From assembly GCA_017477335.1 (NCBI GenBank), contig JAFUVY010000002.1, forward strand, positions 1 to 41,876: a stretch of 41,876 nucleotides of DNA. The letters are read 5' to 3'. Below, one piece after another: positions 25,397 to 34,122 of this stretch. The translations under genes and the position numbers were made by a program. This DNA is from Bacteroidales bacterium. Lineage in GTDB: Bacteria; Bacteroidota; Bacteroidia; Bacteroidales; UBA932. Below the pieces are notes generated by a model. That model worked only from the letters and a program-made list of their open reading frames with translations. It did no database searches and was not told where the DNA came from. The first letter of the stretch is position 1; every line of letters starts with the position of its first letter.

Positions 25397-26190
25397 AGTA
25401 CTACTAATTTATTTCCGATGGTTTTTTCTATTTTTCTGATCTTGGCTTTGAACCTGCCGCTCTTTGCCGAAGGGTCCGTAAGGGTAAGGGCTACGCAATA
25501 CTTGCTCACTCTGACTGGCTTTACGCGGTGGTCAAGGAGGATGTTTTTCATCTGACTGGCCGCCCTTCCGTCCTGCTTTAGCTCAATGATGACAGCATCC
25601 TGCAGAGTGGTGCTCAGCCCGGTGCGGAAGTTGGTGAAAGCGAGATGCGTGTCTATGGTAAGGCGTTCTGTCATGGCCGGGTTCACAAGGGTGATGCGGG
25701 CAAAACGGGTATCCAGCACCGGAGAGAGCTGGTCCACCGTGAACCAGGACTTGTCGGCAAGGAAATCGCAGGCCGCCTTGTCTGCACTGAAGTCCATAAG
25801 TTCCGAAAGGGGAATTTCCATCCTCTTTTTCTTGGTGCGTCCCTTGTTGTTCTTGCGTTTGATTTCAAGGAAGGTCATGCCGGATTCCACATAAGTGCGG
25901 CAGCGCACTTTCTGTCTTACCAGGCGGCGGTTGTGGTGATCGTAGAACATCCTGAGCCCATCCGTGTCGTAGTAAACGGAGTTGTAGCGGTTGAGCTTTT
26001 TCCCTTCAACCACAAGGGCCCTGTACCCGGCGGCGGCGGCATCGGCCAGAATTGCCTCAAGCGTGGACTCGTTGGTCAGGTACTTGGAGTCAATTCGGTT
26101 GAGAAGCTTCACGGAATCCATCTCCTCAAGGGTAATGGGTTTCAGGGCTTCAAGGGCTTTGTCAAACGATATATGCGTGTCAGTCGGCAT
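25393..26190 (-). CDS. VTC-domain polyphosphate polymerase-like protein
   Basis: Soluble tunnel-fold protein related to the catalytic domain of the yeast vacuolar transporter chaperone, which makes polyphosphate from ATP. Seen: D-S-K-Y-L (about 34-38), R-Q-K-V-R-C-R-T-Y (92-100), L-E-I-K-R-K-N with the basic run R-T-K-K-K-R (about 108-123), and I-I-E-L-K near residue 215. These are the basic tunnel residues and the metal-binding Glu expected of an active enzyme. The start at 26190 (M-P-T-D) is chosen, overlapping the YD-like gene by 11 nt; an upstream ATG at 26208 is less likely. It is linked to DUF4956 by a 4-nt overlap. Confidence 0.85.
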   Translation of the reverse strand: MPTDTHISFDKALEALKPITLEEMDSVKLLNRIDSKYLTNESTLEAILADAAAAGYRALVVEGKKLNRYNSVYYDTDGLRMFYDHHNRRLVRQKVRCRTYVESGMTFLEIKRKNNKGRTKKKRMEIPLSELMDFSADKAACDFLADKSWFTVDQLSPVLDTRFARITLVNPAMTERLTIDTHLAFTNFRTGLSTTLQDAVIIELKQDGRAASQMKNILLDHRVKPVRVSKYCVALTLTDPSAKSGRFKAKIRKIEKTIGNKLVVL

Positions 26191-26593
26191 CCTGGGCCAG
26201 GTATTCAAAGTTTTTGACTGTCAGGAGCTTGCCCTTGGCGTTGTAGGTGTACTGGATTTTCTTGCGTCCGAACTCGTTGTATTCAATTTTCTTGATTGTC
26301 TGCAGGCGGTTGAATTCGTCATAGACAAGTTCGCGGGAGACCCTGTTGTCCGGGCCGTATTCGTAGCGTTTGCGCCACTTCTGTCCGGAAGTGCCGTACT
26401 CCACCTCTTCAATCTTCTTGCCTTCTGCATTGTAGGTGGTCATGTGGTCCAGAGTCCTGTTGCCCCCCTTGGGGTCTGTGTTCCATTCTTTGATAACAAG
26501 GTTCTTCTTGTTTATTTTCTGGACAGGCTCCTGTGCCCCCGCTGCTGGTATCAGCATCAGGGCCGCAAAAACTATTATAAGGATCTTTTTCAT
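26180..26593 (-). CDS. Small secreted protein with YD-like repeats
   Basis: A 137-residue exported protein (signal peptide ending A-A-G-A). The mature part has about four short tandem beta-hairpin units of the form Y-N-A-E-G-K-K, Y-G-P-D-N-R-V, Y-D-E-F-N-R-L, Y-N-E-F-G-R-K and Y-N-A-K-G-K-L, like the YD/RHS-type repeats of small Bacteroidota proteins. It is the first gene of the VTC-DUF4956-DUF2490 operon, with a -7 box 5 nt before its ATG. Carbohydrate or surface binding is possible; function unknown. Confidence 0.75.
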   Translation of the reverse strand: MKKILIIVFAALMLIPAAGAQEPVQKINKKNLVIKEWNTDPKGGNRTLDHMTTYNAEGKKIEEVEYGTSGQKWRKRYEYGPDNRVSRELVYDEFNRLQTIKKIEYNEFGRKKIQYTYNAKGKLLTVKNFEYLAQDAD

Positions 26594-26598
26594 ACCTA

Positions 26599-26606
26599 CA
26601 AATATA
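26599..26606 (-). promoter_or_regulatory. -7 box of the VTC operon
   Basis: Minus strand TATATTTG, then TAGGT, then the ATG at 26593. The 5-nt distance predicts a leaderless mRNA. An imperfect palindrome built on CTTATAAG lies just upstream (about 26615-26630). Confidence 0.55.
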
Positions 26607-26622
26607 CAAAAAATCTTATAAC

Positions 26623-28069
26623 TTATAAGCTATGAGGCCATCCACCACCGGGCCCTCCTCCCTGGTTTCCGCCGTTATAGGTGGACAGGTTTACGGATGT
26701 TCCGCCGGATATTCCTGAAGTGGCCCATACGCCGTTGCAGGTCTGGCTTCCGGAGGAAACGGTAACGTTCTTGTAACCGCTTTTCAGGGAAGGAGCCGTC
26801 ACGGCAAAGGAGCTGTAGTTTGACGGAGCCTTGAAGGCTGCAATGTAGGAACTGCCGTCATACAGTGCATTCCATGCATTTGCAGTGCCGCTGAGGGTAT
26901 ATACGGAGTTGGCCGACGAATAGCCTCTCTCCAGTCCGCCGTAGGCGACGACCGTGGCATTGCTGTAGATGTACAGTTTATATCCGCCTTCGGTGTTGGC
27001 ATCCAGAGCAACCTCCGGGTTGCCCTTGGTGGTGATGGCATATACGTATCCGCCGCTTATCTTCATGTCGCAGTTTGTGTCAATTGCGTCGTTGGCCGAC
27101 GAATAGCCATACACGTAGCCTCCGGTAATATTCATTTCTCCCTGGCTGTTGATGGCGTCGTCACCGGTGGAGTAGGCGTAAAATGAACCTCCCGAGACGG
27201 TAAGCTTGCCCTTCACCTCCACGGACTCGCTCTTGGAACAGGTGCACGAGGTGGCGCCGCCGCTCACGATCAGGTTCCCCGCGTAGATGTAGCTGTAACC
27301 GGACCTCTGCTTGAAGCCAATCTTTATTGCCTTGGAGGAAACGTCGTTGGACTCGCTCCCGGAAGTGGTTATGGTAAGGGTGCCTCCGGAAATATAGCTG
27401 TCCGTCAGGGAGTTGCTGTTGGAACTGTAATAGCTGTAATTACCTGCGCTGATGCCCTTTCCTCCGGTACCCTCATTGTTGATGGTAACTGTACCTCCGG
27501 TCATGGCAAAGTAGTTGTCGGCCTTGATGCCGGCGGTTCCGGTATATTCGGAATCCTCGCTGTCGTAGGCCACGCCGCCGGTAACCTTGATATTGGTGGT
27601 GCCGCCTTCCACGAGGACGTAGTCATCGGCAGTGATGCCCTTTTTCATGTTGGCGTTTGTGGTGACGCTTAGGGCGCCGTCGCTTATCTGGACGTACTCG
27701 TTGCCCTTTACTCCGTGTCCTGCGCCGGAACCGGCGGAGGCTGTTACGGAGGCGTTTGCAAGGAATCTCACATAGTCGTCAGAGACGATGGCGGACTTGC
27801 CCTGGGCGTTGTTGGCTGTGACGGTAAGGGTGTTGGTGCCGGAAGAAGGGCCGCTGAAGATAATCTGCCCTTCGGAGAACAGCACGCCCTTCATATCCTC
27901 GTCACCGGTGGTGCTGTATGCTGCGGAGGAACCATCGGCAAGCTTGTTGGTGCCTTCCACATAGATGAACGTGCGTTTGCCGCTCTGGTTGTCGATGGCT
28001 GCGCCGGTGGTGCTGGTTATGGAGGCTCCGCTGAGCCAGATTGCCTGTTTCTTGGAGCTGTAAAGCTTG
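26623..28069 (-). pseudogene. C-terminal part of frameshifted surface lipoprotein: Cthe_2159-type beta-helix
   Basis: The in-frame remainder of the protein begun at 28915. From F-K-L-Y-S-S-K-K-Q onward it is a right-handed beta-helix of the Cthe_2159 carbohydrate-binding type: repeated rungs such as G-I-K-A-D-N-Y, M-T-G-G-T-V-T-I, I-S-G-G-T-L-T-I, V-S-G-G-S-F-Y-A and I-T-G-G-Y-V-Y-G over about 400 residues. It ends in a Gly-rich tail (G-G-G-P-G-G-G-W). It has no start or signal of its own, so it needs a +1 shift near 28070 to be made. This family is often encoded beside VTC and DUF4956 genes, as here. See the N-terminal part for the break. Confidence 0.75.
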
Positions 28070-28915
28070 AAAACCGTTGGAGGTGGTACCTGTGAGTTTG
28101 TAAACCACGTTCTCCGCACCGGTGTAGGTGATGGTGACTCCCGCTCCGGAGGTGCTTACGTCCATTACGTCCGCTACGGCGCTGTAACCGGTGACAGTGG
28201 GGGTGTTTGTACCCGAGTAGGTAACGGTAACCAGCCTGGTGAAAGTGGTGAGGGAGATGTCGTCGTCGTCGCCGGAACCTGCGCTGGCAAAGATTGTGGC
28301 CTCTGATCCGTCATCGGCACTGGTGGTCACCACCAGGGTGTATTGGGCCGATGCACTCTTGTAGTTATCGTCTCCTGCAAAGGCGGCCGATATGATGGTG
28401 CTTCCCGCACCGACGAGGGTTACCGAACCGGAAGATGAGATTGTTGCAACCGAGGTGTTGGAAGAGGTGTAGCTCACGGATGACAACAGGGAGGAAGGAC
28501 TTACGGTGAGAGTGGGATATGAGCTTGAGCCTTCCTCCAGGGATACTCTGAATGTGCTCTCGCTGTAGGACAGTGTAACGCTGTACTTCACCACCTTAAG
28601 AGTGTAGTAAACACTGCCGGCGGAGTAGGTGCCATCGGCCTCTGAGCTGGCGATGATGGAGGTGGTGCCTGTTCCCACAAGGGTGACTTCCCCGCTGGAA
28701 GAATCCACCGTGGCCACGGACGTGTCGGAAGAAGAGTAGCTCACGCTTACGCCGTTGGCATTGCTAAGGGTGGGGAAACTGTTCTCCCCGCCGAGGACCG
28801 CCTCATAAGACGATGCACTCCATTCCAGGCCCGGATCGGATACGTTTATGATTTCCTCCTTGCTGCAGGCTGCCAGCAGCAGGGGAAGGATTATTGCCGA
28901 TAGATACTTTTTCAT
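27902..28915 (-). pseudogene. N-terminal part of frameshifted surface lipoprotein: Ig-like repeats
   Basis: Lipoprotein start with Cys17 followed by S-K-E-E, a strong Bacteroidota surface-export pattern. Two BIG2-type Ig-like repeats follow (about 27-110 and 112-196), each with an S-D-T-S-V-A-T-V or S-N-T-S-V-A-T-I strand and V-T-L-V-G. A further beta segment leads to T-S-N-G-F near residue 281. There the frame is lost at a run of four T (28070-28073); the remaining 56 residues of this frame, up to the stop at 27902, are out of register and do not look like protein. The adjoining frame continues the fold. Removing one T would restore a protein of about 760 residues. Sequencing error, true mutation or frameshifting are all possible. 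Confidence 0.75.
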
Positions 28916-28951
28916 GTCGTTCTGTTTTAAGTTTTAATACACCGAAGGCGC

Positions 28952-28959
28952 CAAATTTA
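28952..28959 (-). promoter_or_regulatory. -7 box of the surface lipoprotein gene
   Basis: Minus strand TAAATTTG followed by G, giving a leader of about 30-36 nt before the ATG at 28915. A weak TTA lies at the -33 distance. Confidence 0.5.
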
Positions 28960-29070
28960 CAAAAATTGTGCTGATAACTAACACTCTTCCGGATTTTTCA
29001 GCCAACCGGGCTATTTTTGCAGCGAACGTCCTGCATGACACTTTCTGTGGTGAATTATTCATTTTTTATT

Positions 29071-29078
29071 TCTATCTT
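29071..29078 (+). promoter_or_regulatory. -7 box of the 95-residue gene
   Basis: TATCTTTG followed by CAACC, 26 nt before the ATG at 29105. The rest of 28960-29070 shows no gene. Confidence 0.6.
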
Positions 29079-29104
29079 TGCAACCGAATTAATTCGCAAA
29101 AGAT

Positions 29105-29392
29105 ATGAATCTCAGAGACATTAAGAAAGACATCGAGTACGTAATCGGTGCATTTGTGGATGACTGCACGCTCTTCCTCAACATCAATCCCGGAAAAAAC
29201 GCAGACGAGATAGCAAACCTCATTGACAAGGCCGTTGATCTTTACAATGACCTCCGTGAGAAGGTTGTCAAGAGCGCCGGTGCAGAAAAGCCCAGGGTTT
29301 GCTTCAACAGCATCCGCAAGGAGCTTCTGGAAAAAACTGACGCCCTTTACGACGAGCTCAGCGCCGCAGCAAAGAAAGGTCTGGGCAAATAG
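29105..29392 (+). CDS. Small conserved helical protein, unknown function
   Basis: A 95-residue, mostly helical cytoplasmic protein (L-R-D-I-K-K-D-I-E-Y-V-I-G-A-F at the start, A-V-D-L-Y-N-D-L-R-E-K-V in the middle). No signal peptide or membrane segment. It looks like a short conserved Bacteroidales hypothetical but I cannot name the family. It is a single-gene unit with its own -7 box and a strong terminator, and its codon use looks optimal (GAC, AAC, ATC, CGC), so it may be well expressed. Confidence 0.8.
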   Translation: MNLRDIKKDIEYVIGAFVDDCTLFLNINPGKNADEIANLIDKAVDLYNDLREKVVKSAGAEKPRVCFNSIRKELLEKTDALYDELSAAAKKGLGK

Positions 29393-29418
29393 TATCAGAA
29401 GAGTCTTAAAGACAAAAG

Positions 29419-29454
29419 GAGGTTGACATCAAAAGTGATGTGACCTCTTTTTTT
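29419..29454 (+). terminator. Intrinsic terminator of the 95-residue gene
   Basis: GAGGT-TG-ACATCA (29419-29430 region) pairs with TGATGT-G-ACCTC (to 29447) around AAAG, followed by seven T. Confidence 0.85.
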
Positions 29455-29461
29455 GTAGTAA

Positions 29462-29751
29462 GGAGGAAGGGATACCCTCCAGGGGGCTTGTGCACCCCCG
29501 CACAAGGGTAGGGGGAAGGGGCCCGTTGGATACAAGTTCCCGCTGCTAGCGGGGAGGCGGGAGACAACGGGAGGGGCCGGAACGGAGCGAAGCGAAGTGG
29601 AGTCCCCCTGGAGGGTATCTCTTCCTCCGACCAACTTCAAGGGTGCTACTAACGTCCCAATCACTGGGACGATAGTAGCGATAATGGGGGTAAAATGACA
29701 CTGACGGTCCATTAAGTGGGACGTTAGTAGCACCTGGGCAGTGATAGAAAC
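29462..29751. repeat. Dispersed structured repeat, copy B (long form)
   Basis: About 290 bp built of nested hairpins. A 25-bp inverted repeat with one mismatch joins 29462-29486 to 29604-29628. Inside are CTTGTGC/GCACAAG (29487-29506) and CCCGTTG/CAACGGG (29522-29571), the latter enclosing CCCGCT/AGCGGG (29539-29553). To the right is the same 93-bp core as copy A (29642-29734): the same 18-bp terminal inverted repeat and an inner arm at 29665-29679, here with one mismatch in the stem. About 65 bp (near 29540-29603) are absent from copy A. It lies between two terminators facing each other, outside both transcripts. Confidence 0.8.
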
Positions 29752-29786
29752 AAAAAAACCGGGCCGCGGAAACGGCTCGGTTTTTT
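29752..29786 (-). terminator. Intrinsic terminator of the small lipoprotein gene (symmetric)
   Basis: CCGGGCCG (29759-29766) pairs with CGGCTCGG (29773-29780), flanked by A7 and T6, so it can act in both directions. It directly follows repeat copy B. Confidence 0.8.
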
Positions 29787-29805
29787 CTTGAGTTTGGCTC
29801 TAGGA

Positions 29806-30054
29806 TTAATTCTGGATAGCCTCAACTGCCTTTTCGGCTGCAGCGTTGACAACCTCGACTGCCTTTTCGGTAGCGGCGTCCTTGACTGCCTCGGCACCTT
29901 CTTCAATGGCGTCCTGAACGGGGGCCTCTTCTACAACCTCAGTAGCGGGCTCTTCTGCGGGAGCCTCTTCTACCTTCTTGGAGTTGTTGCACTCGCATGC
30001 AACTGCAGCTGCCATCATTGCAACAACTGCAACAAAAGTGTAAACTTTTTTCAT
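29806..30054 (-). CDS. Small Ala/Glu-rich lipoprotein
   Basis: An 82-residue lipoprotein: lipobox A-A-V-A-C with Cys20, then a highly acidic mature part rich in Glu, Ala and Val (E-E-A-P, E-K-A-V-E-V-V-N-A-A-A-E-K-A-V-E-A-I) that should form a long amphipathic helix. The start at 30054 (M-K-K-V-Y) is chosen because the longer frame lacks a signal peptide. It has its own -7 box and terminator and well-adapted codons. It could be an abundant periplasmic or outer-membrane-linked helical protein; no family is assigned. Confidence 0.8.
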   Translation of the reverse strand: MKKVYTFVAVVAMMAAAVACECNNSKKVEEAPAEEPATEVVEEAPVQDAIEEGAEAVKDAATEKAVEVVNAAAEKAVEAIQN

Positions 30055-30086
30055 AACACTACTATTGTTTTGTTTTTTAAAGTGGT

Positions 30087-30094
30087 CAAAGGTA
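30087..30094 (-). promoter_or_regulatory. -7 box of the small lipoprotein gene
   Basis: Minus strand TACCTTTG followed by ACC, 32 nt before the ATG at 30054. Divergent from the plus-strand box at 30107. Confidence 0.55.
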
Positions 30095-30106
30095 GTTATT
30101 TTTTTA

Positions 30107-30114
30107 TATATTTG
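30107..30114 (+). promoter_or_regulatory. -7 box of the secreted C69 dipeptidase gene
   Basis: TATATTTG, then TGCTG, then the ATG at 30120: the same 5-nt spacing as the VTC operon. It predicts a leaderless mRNA. Confidence 0.55.
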
Positions 30115-30119
30115 TGCTG

Positions 30120-31910
30120 ATGAAAGAGAAAATTCTACATTTTGCCATGGCAGCAACGCTTGCTGCATGCTCTTTTGTGAAGGCTGAAGCCTGCACAAAT
30201 GTTATAATTTCTTCCGGTGCAAGTGCAGACGGGTCGGTCCTGGTCTCATACGCGGCAGACTCCCACTACCTGTACGGAGAGCTGTACTACCATCCGGCGG
30301 CGGACCATCCGGCGGGTTCCATGCTCAAGATTTATGACTGGGATACCAACAGGTATCTTGGTGAGATTGAGCAGGTTCCGCATACCTATCAGACCGTGGG
30401 CAACATGAACGAGCACCAGCTCATAATTACTGAAACAACCTGGGGTGGCCGTGAGGAGCTCATGGACCGTCGTGGAATCATAGATTACGGTTCCCTTATA
30501 TATATAACGCTCCAAAGGGCCAGGACCGCCCGCGAGGCTATCCAGATTATCGTGGACCTTGCCAACAAGTACGGCTATGCCTCCGAGGGTGAGACCTTCT
30601 CCATTGCCGATAAGAAAGAGGCCTGGATCATGGAAATCGTGGGCAAGGGAATGAATATGCGTAACGGCGTGAACAAGGACAAGGGCATCGTCTGGGTGGC
30701 CATGAAGGTTCCGGACGGAGCCATCTGCGCCCATGCCAACCAGGCCCGCATAGGCAAATTCCCCCTGAATGACCCGGATAACTGCCTTTATGCCAAGGAT
30801 GTAATAAGCCTTGCCAGAAGGAAAGGCTATTTTGACGGCCAGGATGAGGATTTCAGCTTCAAGAAGGCCTACTGCCCGCTGGATTTCGGAGCTGCCCGCG
30901 GCTGTGACGCCAGGGCATGGAGCGCCTTTGACATCCTCTGCGACGGCTGGTTCTCCTATTACGACGAAAACCGCACTCCCGTTGTCAGGGACGCCTACTC
31001 CTACCTGGATTACGTGATGGGCCACAATCTGGAAAACGACTTCCCTCTGTTTGTGTATCCCCGTCGTAAAATTACAGTAAAGAATGTGGCCGATGTCATG
31101 CGCGACCACTTTGAGGGTACACCCATGGACCTTTCCCAGGATATCGGAGCCGGCGGAAACGCCCTCCCTTACAGGTGGAGACCCATGGAGTTCACCTTTG
31201 ACGAAAAGACCTACGTGAACGAAAGGGCCATAGCCACTCAGCAGACCGGTTTCTGGATGGTGGGCCAGGCCAGGACCTATGTACCCGACGTTGTGGGCGG
31301 CATCCTGTGGTTTGGCACGGACGACGCAGCAACCTCCTATCTTACTCCCATTTACACCAGCACAACCAAGGTTCCGGACTGCTTCAAGGTTGGAAACGGA
31401 GACCTGCTTCACTATTCTCCCACCTCTTCCTTCTGGATTAACAACCGCATCTCCAACGCCTGCTACAAGATGTACAACGTAATGGCTCCGCACGTCCGGT
31501 CCAGGGCCGATGCCTTTGAGATTGAGCAGATGGAGCATGCAACCCACTCCGTGGACAGCATGGCCGTAGTCCTTTACAACCAGGTGGTGGTGAAACTCCA
31601 GAAGAAGCTGGCGTCCAATTCGGATGGGCTGATTTCCAGAAAACCCTACGCAAAAGTTGTAAAATATGTTACCGACTATACCGTAAAGACCGCCCAGACG
31701 CAGTTCCAGGCCTGGTCTGCCTTGGAGGAGGAACTCCTTGTGAAATTCATAGACGGCAACGTGAAACCCCAGAATCCGGACGGAAGCTTTATCCACAGCG
31801 AGTATTCCACCGGTGTTCCGGCCAAGGTAGAGTGGCCCGGCTACACGGAACTCTGGAAAGAGACCGTAGCCCAGGAGCACGGACCGGTAATACAAGTCCC
31901 CGAGAAATAA
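30120..31910 (+). CDS. C69 family dipeptidase, exported form
   Basis: Second peptidase of family C69 in the window, here with a signal peptide (residues 1-24, ending K-A-E-A). Cleavage would leave Cys25 of C-T-N-V-I-I as the new N-terminus, the catalytic nucleophile of this Ntn-hydrolase. The G-A-S-A-D-G-S motif follows, and the 596-residue length matches secreted Bacteroidales PepD-like enzymes. It should work in the periplasm. The ATG at 30120 is chosen over a GTG two codons earlier, which overlaps the -7 box. The membrane pyrophosphatase follows after 22 nt. Confidence 0.9.
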   Translation: MKEKILHFAMAATLAACSFVKAEACTNVIISSGASADGSVLVSYAADSHYLYGELYYHPAADHPAGSMLKIYDWDTNRYLGEIEQVPHTYQTVGNMNEHQLIITETTWGGREELMDRRGIIDYGSLIYITLQRARTAREAIQIIVDLANKYGYASEGETFSIADKKEAWIMEIVGKGMNMRNGVNKDKGIVWVAMKVPDGAICAHANQARIGKFPLNDPDNCLYAKDVISLARRKGYFDGQDEDFSFKKAYCPLDFGAARGCDARAWSAFDILCDGWFSYYDENRTPVVRDAYSYLDYVMGHNLENDFPLFVYPRRKITVKNVADVMRDHFEGTPMDLSQDIGAGGNALPYRWRPMEFTFDEKTYVNERAIATQQTGFWMVGQARTYVPDVVGGILWFGTDDAATSYLTPIYTSTTKVPDCFKVGNGDLLHYSPTSSFWINNRISNACYKMYNVMAPHVRSRADAFEIEQMEHATHSVDSMAVVLYNQVVVKLQKKLASNSDGLISRKPYAKVVKYVTDYTVKTAQTQFQAWSALEEELLVKFIDGNVKPQNPDGSFIHSEYSTGVPAKVEWPGYTELWKETVAQEHGPVIQVPEK

Positions 31911-31932
31911 CTAAAACAAACAATAACCACAC

Positions 31933-34119
31933 ATGAACACTTTATTTTACCTGGTGCCTGCGGCAGCAGTGATTGCTCTTCTTTTTGCATGGATATTCTT
32001 CAGGCAGATGATGAAAGAGAGCGAAGGCACCCCCACAATGAAAGAAATCGCACAGTACGTGCGTGAAGGAGCAATGGCATACCTTAAACAGCAATACAAG
32101 GTTGTCATTATAGTGTTTGTTGTCCTTGCCTGCCTGTTTGCAGTGCTGGCTTACGGATTTGGCGTTCAGAACCCCTGGGTTCCCTTTGCCTTCCTTACCG
32201 GCGGCTTCTTCAGCGGACTTGCCGGCTTCGTAGGCATGAAAACCGCCACTTATGCCAGTGCACGTACGGCCAACGCCACAATGCGTTCCCTCAATTCCGG
32301 CCTTAAGATTGCCTTCCGCAGCGGTGCCGTCATGGGCCTGACCGTCGTCGGCCTGGGCCTTCTGGACATAGCCATCTGGTGGAGCGTGCTCAAGATTTTC
32401 TATGACCCTTCAGATGCGCAGAACCTGGTTGTCATCACCACCACTATGCTCACCTTCGGCATGGGCGCCTCCACGCAGGCCCTCTTTGCCAGAGTAGGCG
32501 GCGGCATCTACACTAAGGCTGCTGACGTGGGGGCCGATATCGTGGGTAAAGTCGAGCAGGACATCCCCGAGGACGATCCCCGCAACCCCGCCACCATCTC
32601 GGACAACATGGGCGACAACGTGGGCGACGTCGCCGGCATGGGCGCAGACCTTTACGAGAGCTATTGCGGCTCCATACTTGCCACCATGGCCCTGGGAGCA
32701 TCGGCCTTCTTCCAGGACGGAACGGAAATGCAGATGCGGGCCATCCTGGCACCCATGATTATCGCCGCCATCGGCGTGGTACTGTCCATTATCGGCATAT
32801 ATGTAGTGCGGACAAAGGAGGGGGCAAGCCTTCAGGACCTTCTGGGCTCACTTTCCAGAGGAACCAATCTTGCGGCCGTACTCATCGCCCTTTGCTCTTT
32901 CGGCGTGTTCTATCTTCTTGGCTTCTCCAACTGGTGGATGCTGGCTCTGAGCGTTCTCAGCGGCCTTCTTGCCGGCGTAATCATCGGCAAGATTACGGAG
33001 TACTACACCTCGCATTCCTATAAACCTACGCAGAAACTGGCAGAAAGCTCCCAGACAGGTCCCGCAACCGTAATCATAAACGGCGTGGGTCTTGGAATGA
33101 TTTCCACTGCCGTGCCCGTTGTTACCATTGCTGTAGCCATTCTGCTTTCCTACGGCTTTGCAACCGGATTCAACTTCAGCGTAGATACTCTGAGCCACGG
33201 CCTGTACGGCATTTCCATCGCCGCGGTGGGCATGCTCTCCACCCTTGGAATTACCCTTGCCACGGACGCCTACGGCCCCATTGCCGATAACGCCGGCGGC
33301 AACGCCCAGATGAGCGAGCTGGACCCTTCCGTCCGTGAAAAGACCGACATCCTGGATTCCCTTGGAAACACCACCGCCGCAACCGGAAAGGGCTTTGCAA
33401 TTGGCTCGGCCGCTCTTACGGCACTGGCTCTTCTGGCCTCTTATATAGAAGAAATCAAGATTGGCCTTGGCCATATAGGAAAAGACGTCATAGAGGTTGG
33501 AGGACGCACCGTGAAGACTGTTTCCGCCTCCATCATGGATATAGTCGATTACTACGACATCACCCTTATGAATCCCATGGTGCTGGTTGGCGTTTTCGTA
33601 GGAGCCATGATGGCCTTCCTGTTCTGCGGGCTCACCATGAATGCCGTTGGCCGCGCTGCGGAAAAGATGGTGGTAGAGGTACGCAGGCAGTTCCGCGAGA
33701 TTGCGGGTATCCTGGAAGGCAAACAGCGTCCGGATTACACCTCTTGCGTGCGCATATCCACAAAGGCTGCCCAGCATGAGATGATTTTCCCTTCACTCCT
33801 TGCCATCATCGTTCCCATGATTGTGGGCGTTCTGCTGGGCCCTGCCGGAGTTATCGGCCTTCTTGCCGGCGGCCTTGGAGCCGGGTTTGTCCTTGCCATC
33901 TTCCTTGCCAATTCCGGCGGAGCCTGGGACAATGCAAAGAAATACGTGGAAGAGGGTCACTTTGGAGGAAAGAACTCTGACAGCCACCACGCTACCGTCG
34001 TGGGAGACACTGTTGGAGACCCCTTCAAGGACACTTCAGGACCTTCCCTTAATATCCTCATCAAACTTATGAGCATGGTCTCCATAGTGATGGCCGGTCT
34101 CACCGTAATGTTGCATTAA
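31933..34119 (+). CDS. hppA: Membrane-bound ion-translocating pyrophosphatase, K+-dependent type
   Basis: Inner-membrane pump that splits pyrophosphate and exports H+ or Na+. Seen: the signature [11 protein letters not shown] (198-208), the paired acidic blocks D-N-M-G-D-N-V-G-D near 224-232 and D-N-A-G-G-N near 452-457, and about sixteen membrane helices in 728 residues. The [10 protein letters not shown] block (478-487) has Ala482, which marks K+-dependent members; K+-independent ones have Lys there. The pumped ion (Na+ or H+) cannot be decided by eye. It lies 22 nt after the secreted dipeptidase and 3 nt before a small secreted protein. Confidence 0.96.
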   Translation: MNTLFYLVPAAAVIALLFAWIFFRQMMKESEGTPTMKEIAQYVREGAMAYLKQQYKVVIIVFVVLACLFAVLAYGFGVQNPWVPFAFLTGGFFSGLAGFVGMKTATYASARTANATMRSLNSGLKIAFRSGAVMGLTVVGLGLLDIAIWWSVLKIFYDPSDAQNLVVITTTMLTFGMGASTQALFARVGGGIYTKAADVGADIVGKVEQDIPEDDPRNPATISDNMGDNVGDVAGMGADLYESYCGSILATMALGASAFFQDGTEMQMRAILAPMIIAAIGVVLSIIGIYVVRTKEGASLQDLLGSLSRGTNLAAVLIALCSFGVFYLLGFSNWWMLALSVLSGLLAGVIIGKITEYYTSHSYKPTQKLAESSQTGPATVIINGVGLGMISTAVPVVTIAVAILLSYGFATGFNFSVDTLSHGLYGISIAAVGMLSTLGITLATDAYGPIADNAGGNAQMSELDPSVREKTDILDSLGNTTAATGKGFAIGSAALTALALLASYIEEIKIGLGHIGKDVIEVGGRTVKTVSASIMDIVDYYDITLMNPMVLVGVFVGAMMAFLFCGLTMNAVGRAAEKMVVEVRRQFREIAGILEGKQRPDYTSCVRISTKAAQHEMIFPSLLAIIVPMIVGVLLGPAGVIGLLAGGLGAGFVLAIFLANSGGAWDNAKKYVEEGHFGGKNSDSHHATVVGDTVGDPFKDTSGPSLNILIKLMSMVSIVMAGLTVMLH

Positions 34120-34122
34120 TCT

